DNA of 64,000 nucleotides from Stenotrophomonas ginsengisoli (GCF_001431485.1 NZ_LDJM01000032.1:1-64000); one strand, 5' to 3'; numbered from the stretch's first letter, positions 36,446-46,662 are shown. Translations and numbers: made by a program. The notes: a model not told the origin generated them from the letters alone.

Positions 36446-36490
36446 TGGTTTTGGCGCCTCCTCCCGTACTCTCCCGGGAGGAGATTGCAA

Positions 36491-36519
36491 GGCGGGCCCA
36501 GCCGGGCCCGCCTTCTTTT
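36491..36519. terminator. Second, stronger terminator after the receptor gene
   Basis: GGCGGGCCC (36491-36499) and GGGCCCGCC (36504-36512) with an AGCC loop, followed by TTCTTTT. Confidence 0.85.
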
Positions 36520-36551
36520 GTTGTGGCCCGGCAATGCCGGGCCGGCCTGGC

Positions 36552-38399
36552 TCACGCTGCCGTGGCGCAATCGGCCGGCTGCGCATCAAAGGCGATGCTC
36601 AGGCGCTGGCCATCGTGCTGTACCGGCACGGTGCCGTGCCACAGGTAGGAGGGGAACAGGGCCAGCCAGCCGGCCCGGGGAACGATGCAGCGCTGCGCAG
36701 GCAGGTCCAGGCCGAGGCTGTGCAATGGCTGGCCCAGCTGCAGGCAGCCGCTGTTGTCGCCAGCGTTGTCCGTATCGGCCACGCTGACGTGGAAGGCCGA
36801 ACTGAGCCAGCCCTGGCTGTGGATGTGGTTGGCGTGGTGGCCACCGGCCGCCATGGCCACCGACCATGAACCGACAATGCGCAGATCCTGGCGCCGGCGT
36901 GACAGGAATGGATGGCGCGGGTCGGCAGGCAGGGAGGCAAGCCATTGGCGCGCTGTGTGGCACAAGGCGGCCTGGGTGGCCTGCAGTACCGGCTCGTCGC
37001 GGCCGAACAGGCGCCCACTGGTCTGGCTGCCACGGCGCACGCTCTGCACCAGCGGTTGCCCGCTGCCCTGGTGCAGCTGGCCCAGTTGCAGGCGCAGGGC
37101 CGGCAGCAAGGAAGTGATGGGCGGCTGGCCCGGAGCGCTGTGCACCGGCAGGTGGGCCACCAGCCGCTCGTAATCGCACAGCCAGTGGTAGCGGGCATCG
37201 CCTTGCAGGCGCCAGACCAGGGACAGCAGGCTCCAGGCCTCCTGGTCGTGCGGGGCACAGGCCAGTGCGCGTTGGGCCAGTTGCCCGGCCTGCTCGATGC
37301 ACTGGCGGCGCAGGGCCAGCCGGGCGCGGGCGTTGAGCAGGGCAGGATGGCGGGCAAAGCCGCGCTCGGCGCGCTGGTAGGCCAGCTCGGCCTGCGCCAG
37401 CTGGTCGGTACTGGCCAGCAGGTTGCCCAGGTACCACTGGGCAAGGCTGTCGTTGCTGTCGTTGAGCAAGGGACGCAATGCCTGCAGGGCCTGGCCGTGT
37501 TCGCCCATGTTGTGCAGGAAGCTGACCAGTTCGATGCGCAGTGCCTTGTGTTGCGGTGCCTGGCGCAGGGCCGCCAGCAGCGGGCTGGCCGGGTGCTCGG
37601 CAGTGCCCAGCCGTGGTCCATGTTCCCACAGCAGGTTGGCCAGGGTGGTCAGGCCCGGCAGGTATTGCGGGTGGCTGGCGCAGACATCGCGTGCGCAGGC
37701 CAGGGCCGGCTCGGGCTGGCCCAGGTCCAGCAGCAGGCCGCTGCGCAGGTCGGCCAGGATGGGTTCGTGCGGCCAGCGCTGCAGGCACTGCTGGACCGTT
37801 GCCAGGGCCGGCTGGGCTGCGCCACGTTCGCGCTGCAGGCGGGCCAGGGTCAGGCCGAGGCCGGGCGTGGCGGCAGGTCCGGCCAGCCGCTGCTGCAGGC
37901 ACTGCTCGGCTGCGCCGAGCAGCCCATGCTGCTGGTACAGGCCGATCAGGGCGTTCACGGCCGTGGCCGGTACCGGTGCCAGATCGTGCAGCAGGAGTAG
38001 TTGCTGCAGTGCCAGGGGTTGATCGCCGGCCGCAATGGCCAGCCGGGCCAGCAGCAGGCGGCTGTCGACCGTATGGGCCGGGCAACTGGCGAGCACCCGG
38101 CAGGCGGCGGTGGGGCCCTGGTGCGCCTGCAGCCATTGGGCATATTCGATTGCCAGCAGGGGCGCCGCGGTCGGCTGGGCCAGCGCATGGGCGCGCGCAT
38201 AGGCCTGGCCGGCGGTGCGGCTGTCTCCGCTGGCACTGCAGGCGCGTGCCAACAGCTGCCAGTGTGCGGCCTGGTTGGGTACCTGCGCACACAGCTGACG
38301 GGCCAGTACGGCAGCGCTGCCGGCCTGGCCGGCGGCCAGCAGGGCCTGCACCTGGGCCACGTGCTGGCCTTGCCCGGGCGGGGCGCTGGCCAGGCTCAT
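36552..38399 (-). CDS. TPR protein with C-terminal 2OG-Fe(II) oxygenase domain
   Basis: A 615-residue protein. About residues 1-430 are tetratricopeptide-like helices (AWSLLSLVWRLQGD, LAQAELAYQRAERGF and similar). The last about 180 residues look like a putative 2-oxoglutarate/Fe(II) oxygenase: NHIHSQGWLSSAFHVSV near 520, LWHGT near 586, and the 2OG-contact Arg in RLSIAFD near 599. This is the layout of PF13759-type proteins. TPRs suggest that it hydroxylates a protein or peptide. It is convergent with the TonB receptor gene and coupled by an ATGA overlap to the small secreted-protein gene upstream. Confidence 0.75.
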   Translation of the reverse strand: MSLASAPPGQGQHVAQVQALLAAGQAGSAAVLARQLCAQVPNQAAHWQLLARACSASGDSRTAGQAYARAHALAQPTAAPLLAIEYAQWLQAHQGPTAACRVLASCPAHTVDSRLLLARLAIAAGDQPLALQQLLLLHDLAPVPATAVNALIGLYQQHGLLGAAEQCLQQRLAGPAATPGLGLTLARLQRERGAAQPALATVQQCLQRWPHEPILADLRSGLLLDLGQPEPALACARDVCASHPQYLPGLTTLANLLWEHGPRLGTAEHPASPLLAALRQAPQHKALRIELVSFLHNMGEHGQALQALRPLLNDSNDSLAQWYLGNLLASTDQLAQAELAYQRAERGFARHPALLNARARLALRRQCIEQAGQLAQRALACAPHDQEAWSLLSLVWRLQGDARYHWLCDYERLVAHLPVHSAPGQPPITSLLPALRLQLGQLHQGSGQPLVQSVRRGSQTSGRLFGRDEPVLQATQAALCHTARQWLASLPADPRHPFLSRRRQDLRIVGSWSVAMAAGGHHANHIHSQGWLSSAFHVSVADTDNAGDNSGCLQLGQPLHSLGLDLPAQRCIVPRAGWLALFPSYLWHGTVPVQHDGQRLSIAFDAQPADCATAA

Positions 38400-38857
38400 G
38401 GCAGCCGCCTGACCCGCACGGCCAGGCCCTGTTCGGTGAGCAGCTGATGGCCTGACAGGGCCGCCTTGCGCACGGTCAGCGGGCTGCCGACCGGCAAGGG
38501 GGGGAGCCGGCCTTCGGTGACCAGCCAGCGCTGGCCGTTGTCCAGCTCGATGACCTCCTGCCGGCCTTGCTGGTGTTGCCGATGCAGGCGGGCACTGAGC
38601 TGGTCAATCACCACCGGATTGGCGCCATTGCCACCACGCTGGCCAAACTGCGCGGTGGCCTGCTCCTGATAGGCCTGTGCGCTGCTCAGCAGCGGCGGGA
38701 ACTGCTGGTCATAGCAGGCCAGGCGTGCCGGCGGATCGGTCAGGGCACTGCAGCCCGGGTCATGCGCACTCGCGCTGGCACAGCAGGCCAGCAAGGCGGT
38801 GGCGGATGCCAGGCGGCCGATCAGGGCAGGGACAGACAACACGGGGCAATGCGGCAT
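38396..38857 (-). CDS. Small secreted protein with CxxL...RLACYD motif
   Basis: A 153-residue protein with an N-terminal signal sequence (about 1-32, ending SASA). The mature start HDPGCSALTDPPARLACYD resembles the C...RLACYD block seen in several secreted families, including type VI secretion VasI/TagO-like proteins; no such system is nearby, so the family is left open. The ATG at 38857 has AAGGAG upstream. Its stop overlaps the TPR/oxygenase start by 4 bases, so the two are made together. Confidence 0.68.
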   Translation of the reverse strand: MPHCPVLSVPALIGRLASATALLACCASASAHDPGCSALTDPPARLACYDQQFPPLLSSAQAYQEQATAQFGQRGGNGANPVVIDQLSARLHRQHQQGRQEVIELDNGQRWLVTEGRLPPLPVGSPLTVRKAALSGHQLLTEQGLAVRVRRLP

Positions 38858-38913
38858 TCCGGCTCCTTGGGGGCAGCGGTGGCTGCCGGATGGGGGAGGG
38901 GACAACGGGGGCA

Positions 38914-38941
38914 ATGCGTGATGCGTGATGCGTGATGCGTG
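38914..38941. repeat. Four tandem copies of the 7-mer ATGCGTG
   Basis: Perfect tandem heptamers in the 147-base gap between the helicase stop and the small secreted-protein gene, about 60 bases upstream of the latter. A 7-base unit outside coding sequence could shift promoter spacing by slippage. Confidence 0.85.
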
Positions 38942-39004
38942 ATGGTGCCATGGGCAGGGCCTGCTGCGCGCTGCAACTGCCGCTGCATGGCGTGGCCGCG
39001 GGCC

Positions 39005-40924
39005 TCAGCGGGCCAGTTGGTCCATCAGCTGGCCCATGCCGTCGCCGGGTAGCCACAGGGCATGCCGGGCCCGGCTCATGGCCTGGTACACCGCACGTGC
39101 CGGATGCAGCTGGCGCTGCGCCACGCTGCTGTCAAAACAGCACGGGGCCAGGGTCACCACGTCCGCTTCCAGGTTCTTGGCGTGTTCGACCAGGCCGAAC
39201 AACAGCTCGGCCTGGTCGGTGTCGGCATGGCGGGCAAGCAGGGCATCCAGCTCGCTGCCGCTCCAGCCCTGCTGGATCCGCTCGCGCAGGGCGTGCTGGC
39301 CGGCCTGTGCAAGACGCTCGGCCGTGGCTTGCCAGTGCTGGCTGATCCGCGCCTGGTGCTGGCGCTGCTGGTCGATGAGGGCCAGGGCGTGCTGGCGGAC
39401 CTGGCGGGCCGTGGCTGGCAGCAGGGCCAGCGTTGCCGTGCCGGTATCCAGCTGCAGCAGGCTGTCGAGCAGGGCGGAAGGGTCGCCGAACACACGCAGG
39501 CCCGCCTCGGGGGTGGCCGTCCCGGGGGCATACGGCCGGCGCGCGGTGATGTGGCCGCGTGCGGCGGCAAACTCCACTGCCAGCGGGTCGTTGCCGGCCA
39601 GGGTCAGGGTGGTGTTGACCAACTGCTCGATGCCGTTGCCGATGCGCACCGACTGGCCCATCCACAGCTGCTGGGTGCCGCTGATCGGCCGTGGCCGGCC
39701 GCGCAGGCACTGGTTGGGGTCGCCCAGCTGCACGCAGCCACCGGCATAACGCGAGAACAGGTACTGCCAGGCCGGCTGCAGGTCGTGCGCCTCGTCGATG
39801 ATCAAGGTGCCGTAGCTGTCGGGAATCTGCGCACCGGTGAGCATCAGCCACTTGGCCAGGTGCACGATGTCCACGCTGAGCAGGTGGCCCTGGCGCGCAT
39901 GGCGCACGAACATCTGCTCCCAGATGCGCTGGCAGCTGGCCAGCAGGCTGGCGGCCAGCGGTCCGGAGCCATTGGCATGGGCCTGCACATCACGCAGGGC
40001 CAGCAGTGGCGAAGGGCTGTGGCACCAGCGTTTGATGATGCGCTGGCACAGGCCCATCACCTGGGCCGGGCTGTACGGGCCGCAGCCGGCAATGCCCAGG
40101 ATCTGCGCCTGCTCGTGGGCCGGATAGGTGGACTGCACCCAGCGCGGCACATGGCCCAGCTGCAGGCGCCGCGCATTGAGCCGGGCCAGTTCATGGGCCA
40201 GTGCCCACAGGTGCATGGCGCGTACCGGGTTGCCACTGGCACGTGCGGCCTGCTCGAAACCGAACAGGTGGCCCTGGCTGGGGGCGATATAGGTGAAGGT
40301 GGTGCTCAGCACCGCGGTCATGGTGTGGATCAGGTGGGTCTTGCCGGTGCCGGCATAGGCGTGCACCTGGACATGCTCGCCGTCGATGGCACCGATCACC
40401 GAGGCCACCACCTGCTGTTCGCGGGTGCCCTGGGTATCGATGCGCCGGCGCGGCAGGCGCTGGGCCAGCAACGGATCATCGTGTTCGGGCGCATCTGCCG
40501 GGGCTGAGCCCAGGCGGATGGCAAACGGCTGCAGGCGGCCCTGGCAGGTCTGTTGGAAGCCTACGTCGTAACGCCCGTCCTCGCCGCGCCAGGCCTGGCG
40601 GTACATCAGTTCATCCGGTGCGTAGGTGATGGCCTGGCTGGCCAGCTCGCGGCGGATGGCGGCCGCGCTGTGGTCGCCCATGCCGGTGCGTGCCTGCAGC
40701 AGTGCTTGCTGCCCCTGCTGCAGGTTGCCGGCAAACAGGGCTTCGGCCTGGATCAGCAGGGCCTGCAGGGTGGCCGCTGGCATCGGCTTGCCCAGCTGGG
40801 TGATCGCCGCGTACAGCGCGGCACACGCCACCGGCAGTGCCGGCAGGCGGGCATCATCAAAGAACGCGGCGGCCTCGGCGGCACTGACCGGCAGGTAGAA
40901 GGGGGTAATCGGGCCGTCTTGCAT
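39005..40924 (-). CDS. UvrD-like superfamily 1 helicase
   Basis: A 639-residue predicted ATPase/helicase. Motif I is AYAGTGKTH, motif II LIIDEAHDLQP, motif III QLGDPNQCL, and motif VI near the C-terminus is QAMSRARHALWLPG. The N-terminal about 220 residues match no domain I know. No partner nuclease gene adjoins. The start at 40924 (MQDGPITPFYL) is preferred; a second ATG 20 codons upstream is possible, and there is no clear ribosome site for either. It is divergent from the DUF2059 gene. Confidence 0.8.
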   Translation of the reverse strand: MQDGPITPFYLPVSAAEAAAFFDDARLPALPVACAALYAAITQLGKPMPAATLQALLIQAEALFAGNLQQGQQALLQARTGMGDHSAAAIRRELASQAITYAPDELMYRQAWRGEDGRYDVGFQQTCQGRLQPFAIRLGSAPADAPEHDDPLLAQRLPRRRIDTQGTREQQVVASVIGAIDGEHVQVHAYAGTGKTHLIHTMTAVLSTTFTYIAPSQGHLFGFEQAARASGNPVRAMHLWALAHELARLNARRLQLGHVPRWVQSTYPAHEQAQILGIAGCGPYSPAQVMGLCQRIIKRWCHSPSPLLALRDVQAHANGSGPLAASLLASCQRIWEQMFVRHARQGHLLSVDIVHLAKWLMLTGAQIPDSYGTLIIDEAHDLQPAWQYLFSRYAGGCVQLGDPNQCLRGRPRPISGTQQLWMGQSVRIGNGIEQLVNTTLTLAGNDPLAVEFAAARGHITARRPYAPGTATPEAGLRVFGDPSALLDSLLQLDTGTATLALLPATARQVRQHALALIDQQRQHQARISQHWQATAERLAQAGQHALRERIQQGWSGSELDALLARHADTDQAELLFGLVEHAKNLEADVVTLAPCCFDSSVAQRQLHPARAVYQAMSRARHALWLPGDGMGQLMDQLAR

Positions 40925-41044
40925 CGGCCCATGATAGTCGTCGCGGGACGCAGCCGGACGCAGTGCACGTTTTGGATGATGCATTGCTGCCGTACAGGTG
41001 GGCAGGGGGTAGCTTGGGCTTTCCCGGATTCCAAGGAGTTGGAT

Positions 41045-41566
41045 ATGTTGAAGTGCTCGCTGGTCTGTTTGTTGCTGCTCGCTCCACTGGCGCACGCCGC
41101 CCCACCCAGTGACCAGCAGGTGCGGCAATTGTTGCAGGCCAGCCAGGTCCGGGCCGGGCTGGACAGCTACATGGCCGCATTCGAGCAAAACAGCCTGGCC
41201 GCATTGCAGCGCTCGATGCCCGAGCTGATGGTCGATGCGCAGTCACGCCAGCAGATGCAGGCGATGGTGGACGAGACCGCACAACAGGTGCGCAAACATC
41301 TGGACTGGCAGGTGCTGGAGCCGCGCTACATCCACATTTACCAGCAGGTGATGACCGCCACCGAGGTGGAGGCCATGACCCGTTTCTACCTCTCGCCGGA
41401 GGGCGCCAGTGCGATGGCCAAGATGCCGCAACTGATGGCCCTGAGCCAGGAAATGGTCTATGAGATGGTTGGTGAAATGATGCGCAAGCAGCATTCACTG
41501 CCGCCGCGCGGCCCGGCGCCGGTTCAAGCCCCTATGATTGAGGCTCCTGTTGTCGATGTCCCCTGA
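41045..41566 (+). CDS. DUF2059 secreted protein
   Basis: A 173-residue protein with a Sec signal (about 1-18, ending AHA). The helical mature part, with RYIHIYQQVMTATEVEAMTRFYLSPEG split over about residues 97-123, is the DUF2059 core; function is unknown. The ATG has AAGGAG eight bases upstream. It ends 60 bases before the convergent DUF2461 gene. Confidence 0.82.
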   Translation: MLKCSLVCLLLLAPLAHAAPPSDQQVRQLLQASQVRAGLDSYMAAFEQNSLAALQRSMPELMVDAQSRQQMQAMVDETAQQVRKHLDWQVLEPRYIHIYQQVMTATEVEAMTRFYLSPEGASAMAKMPQLMALSQEMVYEMVGEMMRKQHSLPPRGPAPVQAPMIEAPVVDVP

Positions 41567-41626
41567 GTGCATACGCGCAGCCTGAGACGGTGCCTCCGGG
41601 CGCGTTTGCGTGGCGTCGATGCGGGC

Positions 41627-42313
41627 TCAGAACTCCAGGTCCAGTGCCGCGCACAGGTAGTCCAGAAACGGTGCCAGCGCGGTGTAGTCGGCCACCAGGG
41701 TCTGGCGCAGGGTAGCGCTGCACATCTGGGCGTCGCTCAAGGGGCGCGAATAGACCCAGTTGCGTTGTTTGAGGTCCTCGATGAACTCGTGGTCGGCCGG
41801 GTAGCCGCGCGGCGGGCGCTGCAGCTTTTCCTCGCTTTCCATGACAAAGCGCGAGGTGATGGCTGGGTCATGCGCGGCCCGGCGCCAGGTGGCCGGGTTG
41901 TCGAAAATGAACTGACGCACCTTCTGCAGATTGGCCGGCTCCGGATGCCACAGGCCGCCGCCGAGGAAGCAGTTGCCCGGCTGCATGTGCAGGTAGAACA
42001 GCGGCACGATCTGCATGCGCCGGCGCTCGTGGTAGAAGCGGCAGCCCTGCCAGCCCTTGTAGGGCGACTTGTCGTGGGAAAAGCGCGCATCGCGCTGGAT
42101 CCGGTACAGCGAGCCGCCCACGGTGCGCGGGTCGGCGCGAAAATGCGGGCTGATCGCCTCGATGTCCGGGGCGATGTCGCTGATCAGCTGCAGGAATGGC
42201 TGGCGTACATGCTTCTCGTACTCGTGCTTGTGCTCGTTGAACCAGGCCTTGTTGTTGTTGGCCGCCAGGCGCTGCAGGAAGGCCAGGCTGGCCGGGCTGA
42301 AGTAGCTGCTCAC
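41627..42313 (-). CDS. DUF2461 family protein
   Basis: A 228-residue protein of the DUF2461 (TIGR02453) family. The hallmark blocks are FLQRLAANNNKAWFNEHK at the start, RDARFSHDKSPYKGWQG (about 74-90) and GGGLWHPEPANL near 118. The family's function is unknown. Its ATG overlaps the exonuclease I stop by 4 bases (42310-42313), so it is coupled to it. Confidence 0.85.
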   Translation of the reverse strand: MSSYFSPASLAFLQRLAANNNKAWFNEHKHEYEKHVRQPFLQLISDIAPDIEAISPHFRADPRTVGGSLYRIQRDARFSHDKSPYKGWQGCRFYHERRRMQIVPLFYLHMQPGNCFLGGGLWHPEPANLQKVRQFIFDNPATWRRAAHDPAITSRFVMESEEKLQRPPRGYPADHEFIEDLKQRNWVYSRPLSDAQMCSATLRQTLVADYTALAPFLDYLCAALDLEF

Positions 42314-43749
42314 AGGCTGGCCTCCAGCTGCTCGCCCCAGTTGTGCAGGGCATCAAGCAACTCCTGTTTGCCGGCATCGGCGGCATGTTGTTCGCGCAGC
42401 TGGGCAATTTCGCTGCGGTAGCTGTCCAGCGAGTACTCGCTGTTCTCACCGGTGGTCAGACGCTGGCGGCGCCAGTGATTCCAGGCCTCGCGCTGCGCCG
42501 CATCCAGGCTGTCGGGATGGTTGCGGGCCTGGTAGCGCGTGACCAAGGTCTTGAGCCGGGCATCGCGCAGGCGCAGGGAAAACTCCCCCAGCGCCTGCGG
42601 CGGGCAGCTGCGCACGGCGCTGAGCAGGGCGCGGTCGCCTTCGGCCAGGAAGCCGTCATACAGGCCGCCATCGGCATCGCCGGGCGGCAGGGCCTGCTTG
42701 GCGGCATACACACGGCGCACCTTCTCGGCAATGGCCGGCAGGTGCGGGGCCAGCTGGTCGATACGGGCCTGTACCTGGGCCGGGTCGATCTGCAGGCGGG
42801 CAAAATCGGGGCCGCGCAGGTGGGCCCACTGGATCAGGGCCGGGCACTTGTTGCTGTGCACTTCCTTCAGACCGATGCGCGACACGCCTTCGGGCAGGTC
42901 CTCGCGGCGGCAGAACACCCGCGCGGCAATCGTCTCGGGGTCCAGGTCGATCAGCGCCTGCGGGTCTTCGTCCAGGTCCAGTACGATGACCCGGGTCTGG
43001 ATCTGCGGGTGCAGGGTGATCGGCAGTACCGGCGCGGCGCACAGGCGGCTGGCCGGGTAGCGCATGGAGATGTGCAGCAGCGGCTGGGCCGCGGTGACAT
43101 TGAGCAGGCTGGCCACATGGCGCTTGTCACGCAGTTTCAGGGCGTGCTCCCACAACCGTGGCTGGTGGGTCTTGAACAGGCGGGCCAGGGCAATGGTGGC
43201 ATGCACATCGCTCAGTGCCTCGTGGGCATCGCCCACGCGCACGCCGTTTGCCTCGGCCAGATGTTCGAGCTTGAAGGAGGTGCCGCCGCCATCTTCGCGT
43301 TGCGGCCAGATGATGCCGTCCGGACGCAGGGCGTGCATCAGGCGCAGCATGTCCAGCAGGTCCCAGCGGCTGTTGCCGCCGCGCCATTCGCGCTCGTAGG
43401 GGTCAAAGAAATTGCGGAACAGGCCGTGGCGGATGAACTCGTCATCAAAGCGCAGGGTGTTGTAGCCCAGCGAGCAGGTGCGCGGCACGCTCATCAGGTC
43501 GCTGATGCGGGCAAAGGCCTCGGCCTCGCTCACGCCCTGGGCCTGGGCATGCTGCGGGGTGATGCCGGTGATCAGGGTGGCGATGGGCGAGGGCAGCAGG
43601 TCATCGGCCGGGCGCACGTAGAAGCTGTGCTCCTCCAATACGTTCAGGTCGGCATCGGTGCGCACCGCGGCAAACTGGGCAATACGCGTGCGGCGCGGGT
43701 CCTGGCCGAAGGTTTCCAGGTCGTAGAACAGGAAACTGTCCTGGTTCAT
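42310..43749 (-). CDS. sbcB: Exodeoxyribonuclease I
   Basis: A 479-residue DnaQ-fold 3'-5' exonuclease that degrades single-stranded DNA in recombination and mismatch repair. DEDD residues are visible: Asp10 and Glu12 in YDLETFG, an Asp in SLGYNTLRFDDEF, and the HEALSDVHAT block near 180 with His and Asp. The SH3-like and helical C-terminal parts are present; length is that of E. coli ExoI (475). A terminator of the upstream carbonic anhydrase gene lies 26 bases before its start, so it likely has its own promoter. Confidence 0.95.
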   Translation of the reverse strand: MNQDSFLFYDLETFGQDPRRTRIAQFAAVRTDADLNVLEEHSFYVRPADDLLPSPIATLITGITPQHAQAQGVSEAEAFARISDLMSVPRTCSLGYNTLRFDDEFIRHGLFRNFFDPYEREWRGGNSRWDLLDMLRLMHALRPDGIIWPQREDGGGTSFKLEHLAEANGVRVGDAHEALSDVHATIALARLFKTHQPRLWEHALKLRDKRHVASLLNVTAAQPLLHISMRYPASRLCAAPVLPITLHPQIQTRVIVLDLDEDPQALIDLDPETIAARVFCRREDLPEGVSRIGLKEVHSNKCPALIQWAHLRGPDFARLQIDPAQVQARIDQLAPHLPAIAEKVRRVYAAKQALPPGDADGGLYDGFLAEGDRALLSAVRSCPPQALGEFSLRLRDARLKTLVTRYQARNHPDSLDAAQREAWNHWRRQRLTTGENSEYSLDSYRSEIAQLREQHAADAGKQELLDALHNWGEQLEASL

Positions 43750-43774
43750 GCATCATCCCCTGCGGGTCATGTGT

Positions 43775-43800
43775 AAAAACGCCGGCGTGGGCGCCGGCGT
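43775..43800 (-). terminator. Rho-independent terminator of the carbonic anhydrase gene
   Basis: On the minus strand ACGCCGGCG and CGCCGGCGT form a 9-bp stem with a 4-base loop (43779-43800), followed by TTTTT (43775-43779). Confidence 0.85.
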
Positions 43801-43812
43801 ATCGGGAGCAGC

Positions 43813-44475
43813 TCAGTCGCGCGGGCCCTGGCGTGGCACGTAGGAAAGTGCGTTCTGGTAGGCCGCCTCCAGTTCCTCGCGTGAACCCACGTCGATGCCC
43901 ATGGCGCGCACGCGGCCATCCTTCAGGCTGTAGACCCAGCCGTGCACCATCAGCTTCTGGCCGCGGTCCCAGGCGTCATTGACGATGGTGGTGCGGCAGA
44001 CATTGGCCACCTGTTCGATCACATTGAGTTCGCACAGGCGCGCATGGCGCATGGCCGGGTCTTCAATGGCATTGAGCAGGTCGGCATGCTTGAGCTTCAC
44101 ATCGGCCACGTGCTGCAGCCACAGGTCGGCCAGGCCGACGCGGTTGCCGTGCAGGGCGGTGTGCACGCCCGAGCAGCCGTAATGGCCGACGATCAGGATG
44201 TGCTTGACCTTGAGCAGGTCCACCGCGAACTGGATCACGCTCAGGCAGTTCAGGTCGGTCTGCACCACCACATTGGCGACGTTGCGGTGGACAAACACCT
44301 CGCCCGGGGCCAGGCCGGTGATCTGGTTGGCCGGTACGCGTGAATCGGAGCAACCGATCCACAGGTATTCGGGCGACTGTTGCTTGGACAGGCGTTCGAA
44401 GAACGTCGGGTCCTCCTGGGCGATGCGGTCGGCCCATTCGGCGTTGTTCTTGAGCAGTTGCTGGATCTGGATCAT
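43813..44475 (-). CDS. can: Beta-class carbonic anhydrase
   Basis: A 220-residue zinc enzyme interconverting CO2 and bicarbonate in the cytosol. The zinc ligands are Cys42, His98 and Cys101, with Asp44 in the CSDSR motif: the same numbers as in E. coli Can. GLAPGEVFVHRNVAN and GHYGCSG are the family blocks. The ATG at 44475 is chosen because the family begins MxxIxxLLxNN; an ATG 8 codons upstream is less likely. Single gene with its own terminator. Confidence 0.94.
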   Translation of the reverse strand: MIQIQQLLKNNAEWADRIAQEDPTFFERLSKQQSPEYLWIGCSDSRVPANQITGLAPGEVFVHRNVANVVVQTDLNCLSVIQFAVDLLKVKHILIVGHYGCSGVHTALHGNRVGLADLWLQHVADVKLKHADLLNAIEDPAMRHARLCELNVIEQVANVCRTTIVNDAWDRGQKLMVHGWVYSLKDGRVRAMGIDVGSREELEAAYQNALSYVPRQGPRD

Positions 44476-44545
44476 CGAAGGTTCCCTGGGGATGGTCACT
44501 GGCGCAGTCGCCGCGCAGACGCGGTGGCTCCGTCGGGAAGGTGGA

Positions 44546-44860
44546 TCAGGCGCGGGCGCCCAGTTGCTGGATCATCAGGGCAACCAGGGTGTCCTCGTCG
44601 TCGGCCTGCGGCGGGCGCAGTTCAGCCAGCGAGAAGCCGCGCGCCAGCGCGTCTTCCTCGTCCAGCCCGTCATAGGCGACGAATTCGGCATCGAACAACA
44701 TCGCCCGGGCGGTGTCCTCGCTGTCGTAATTCAGGGTGTTGCCGTCGCTGTCCAGCACCTCGGCGGTGCCGGCCTCGCGTATGCGCAGGCGGGCCCAGAT
44801 CAGGGTGCGGCCGAGGCTGGCCAGCCACCATTGGTCGGGCGTGGAAAGGATGTCAGTCAT
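44546..44860 (-). CDS. Conserved-looking hypothetical protein
   Basis: A 104-residue acidic soluble protein without a motif I recognise (TDILSTPDQWWLASLGRTLI at the start, several Asp/Glu-rich turns after it). Its ATG overlaps the stop of the membrane-protein gene by 4 bases (44857-44860), which supports it as a real gene. No function proposed. Confidence 0.65.
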   Translation of the reverse strand: MTDILSTPDQWWLASLGRTLIWARLRIREAGTAEVLDSDGNTLNYDSEDTARAMLFDAEFVAYDGLDEEDALARGFSLAELRPPQADDEDTLVALMIQQLGARA

Positions 44861-45162
44861 GCAGATACCTGTGAAAACAGCCAGAACGCGGCGGCCAGTG
44901 CCGCCCCGCCCAGCAGGGTAAGCAGTGCCAGCCGGGCCGGTGCGGCCAGCCCGGACAGCGAGCGGTCGGCCAGTGCGCGGTCATCGCGGCGCAACAGCCA
45001 GCCCAGCGGCTGGCGGCCAAGGAAGGCGCCGGGCCCGAACTGCGCATGCAGCCCGGGGTGGCGGTCGCGCAGGTGGATCAGGGTCAGCGGCCAGAAGATG
45101 ACAAAGGCCGAGAAGCCGGCAATGGCCACCCCGACAAAGCACAGGGCCAGGAACAGGATCAT
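44857..45162 (-). CDS. Small membrane protein with two transmembrane segments
   Basis: A 101-residue protein with hydrophobic segments at about 2-27 and 76-97 joined by a polar, basic loop. No family recognised. It forms a pair with the next gene through an ATGA overlap. An extragenic inverted repeat lies directly upstream of its start. Confidence 0.68.
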   Translation of the reverse strand: MILFLALCFVGVAIAGFSAFVIFWPLTLIHLRDRHPGLHAQFGPGAFLGRQPLGWLLRRDDRALADRSLSGLAAPARLALLTLLGGAALAAAFWLFSQVSA

Positions 45163-45165
45163 TGG

Positions 45166-45267
45166 GCGAGGAACGAGGGAGCAGGAGTGAGCAACGAGAG
45201 AAAGGCGCTGTGGTGCGCTGGTTTGGCTTTTACTCGTTGCTGGTTGCTCATCACTCGTTCCTCACTC

Positions 45268-45269
<2 letters not shown>
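45166..45269. repeat. Extragenic imperfect inverted repeat
   Basis: The left arm (45166-45198) and right arm (45233-45269) share GAGGAACGAG and CAACGAG in inverted order, with TGAGCAA also common. The about 35-base centre is mostly unpaired. It fills the gap between the asnS stop and the membrane-protein start. Similar GAGGAACGAG text is what I remember of repetitive extragenic elements in Xanthomonas genomes. Confidence 0.6.

Positions 45270-46662
<1,393 letters not shown>

Noticed and set aside
38396-38857. A type VI secretion VasI/TagO gene
   Set aside because: Only the short C...RLACYD block is similar, and no other secretion gene is in the window.
38914-38941. CRISPR or phage attachment site at the heptamer repeat
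   Set aside because: Units are only 7 bases, with no spacers, no integrase gene and no tRNA nearby.
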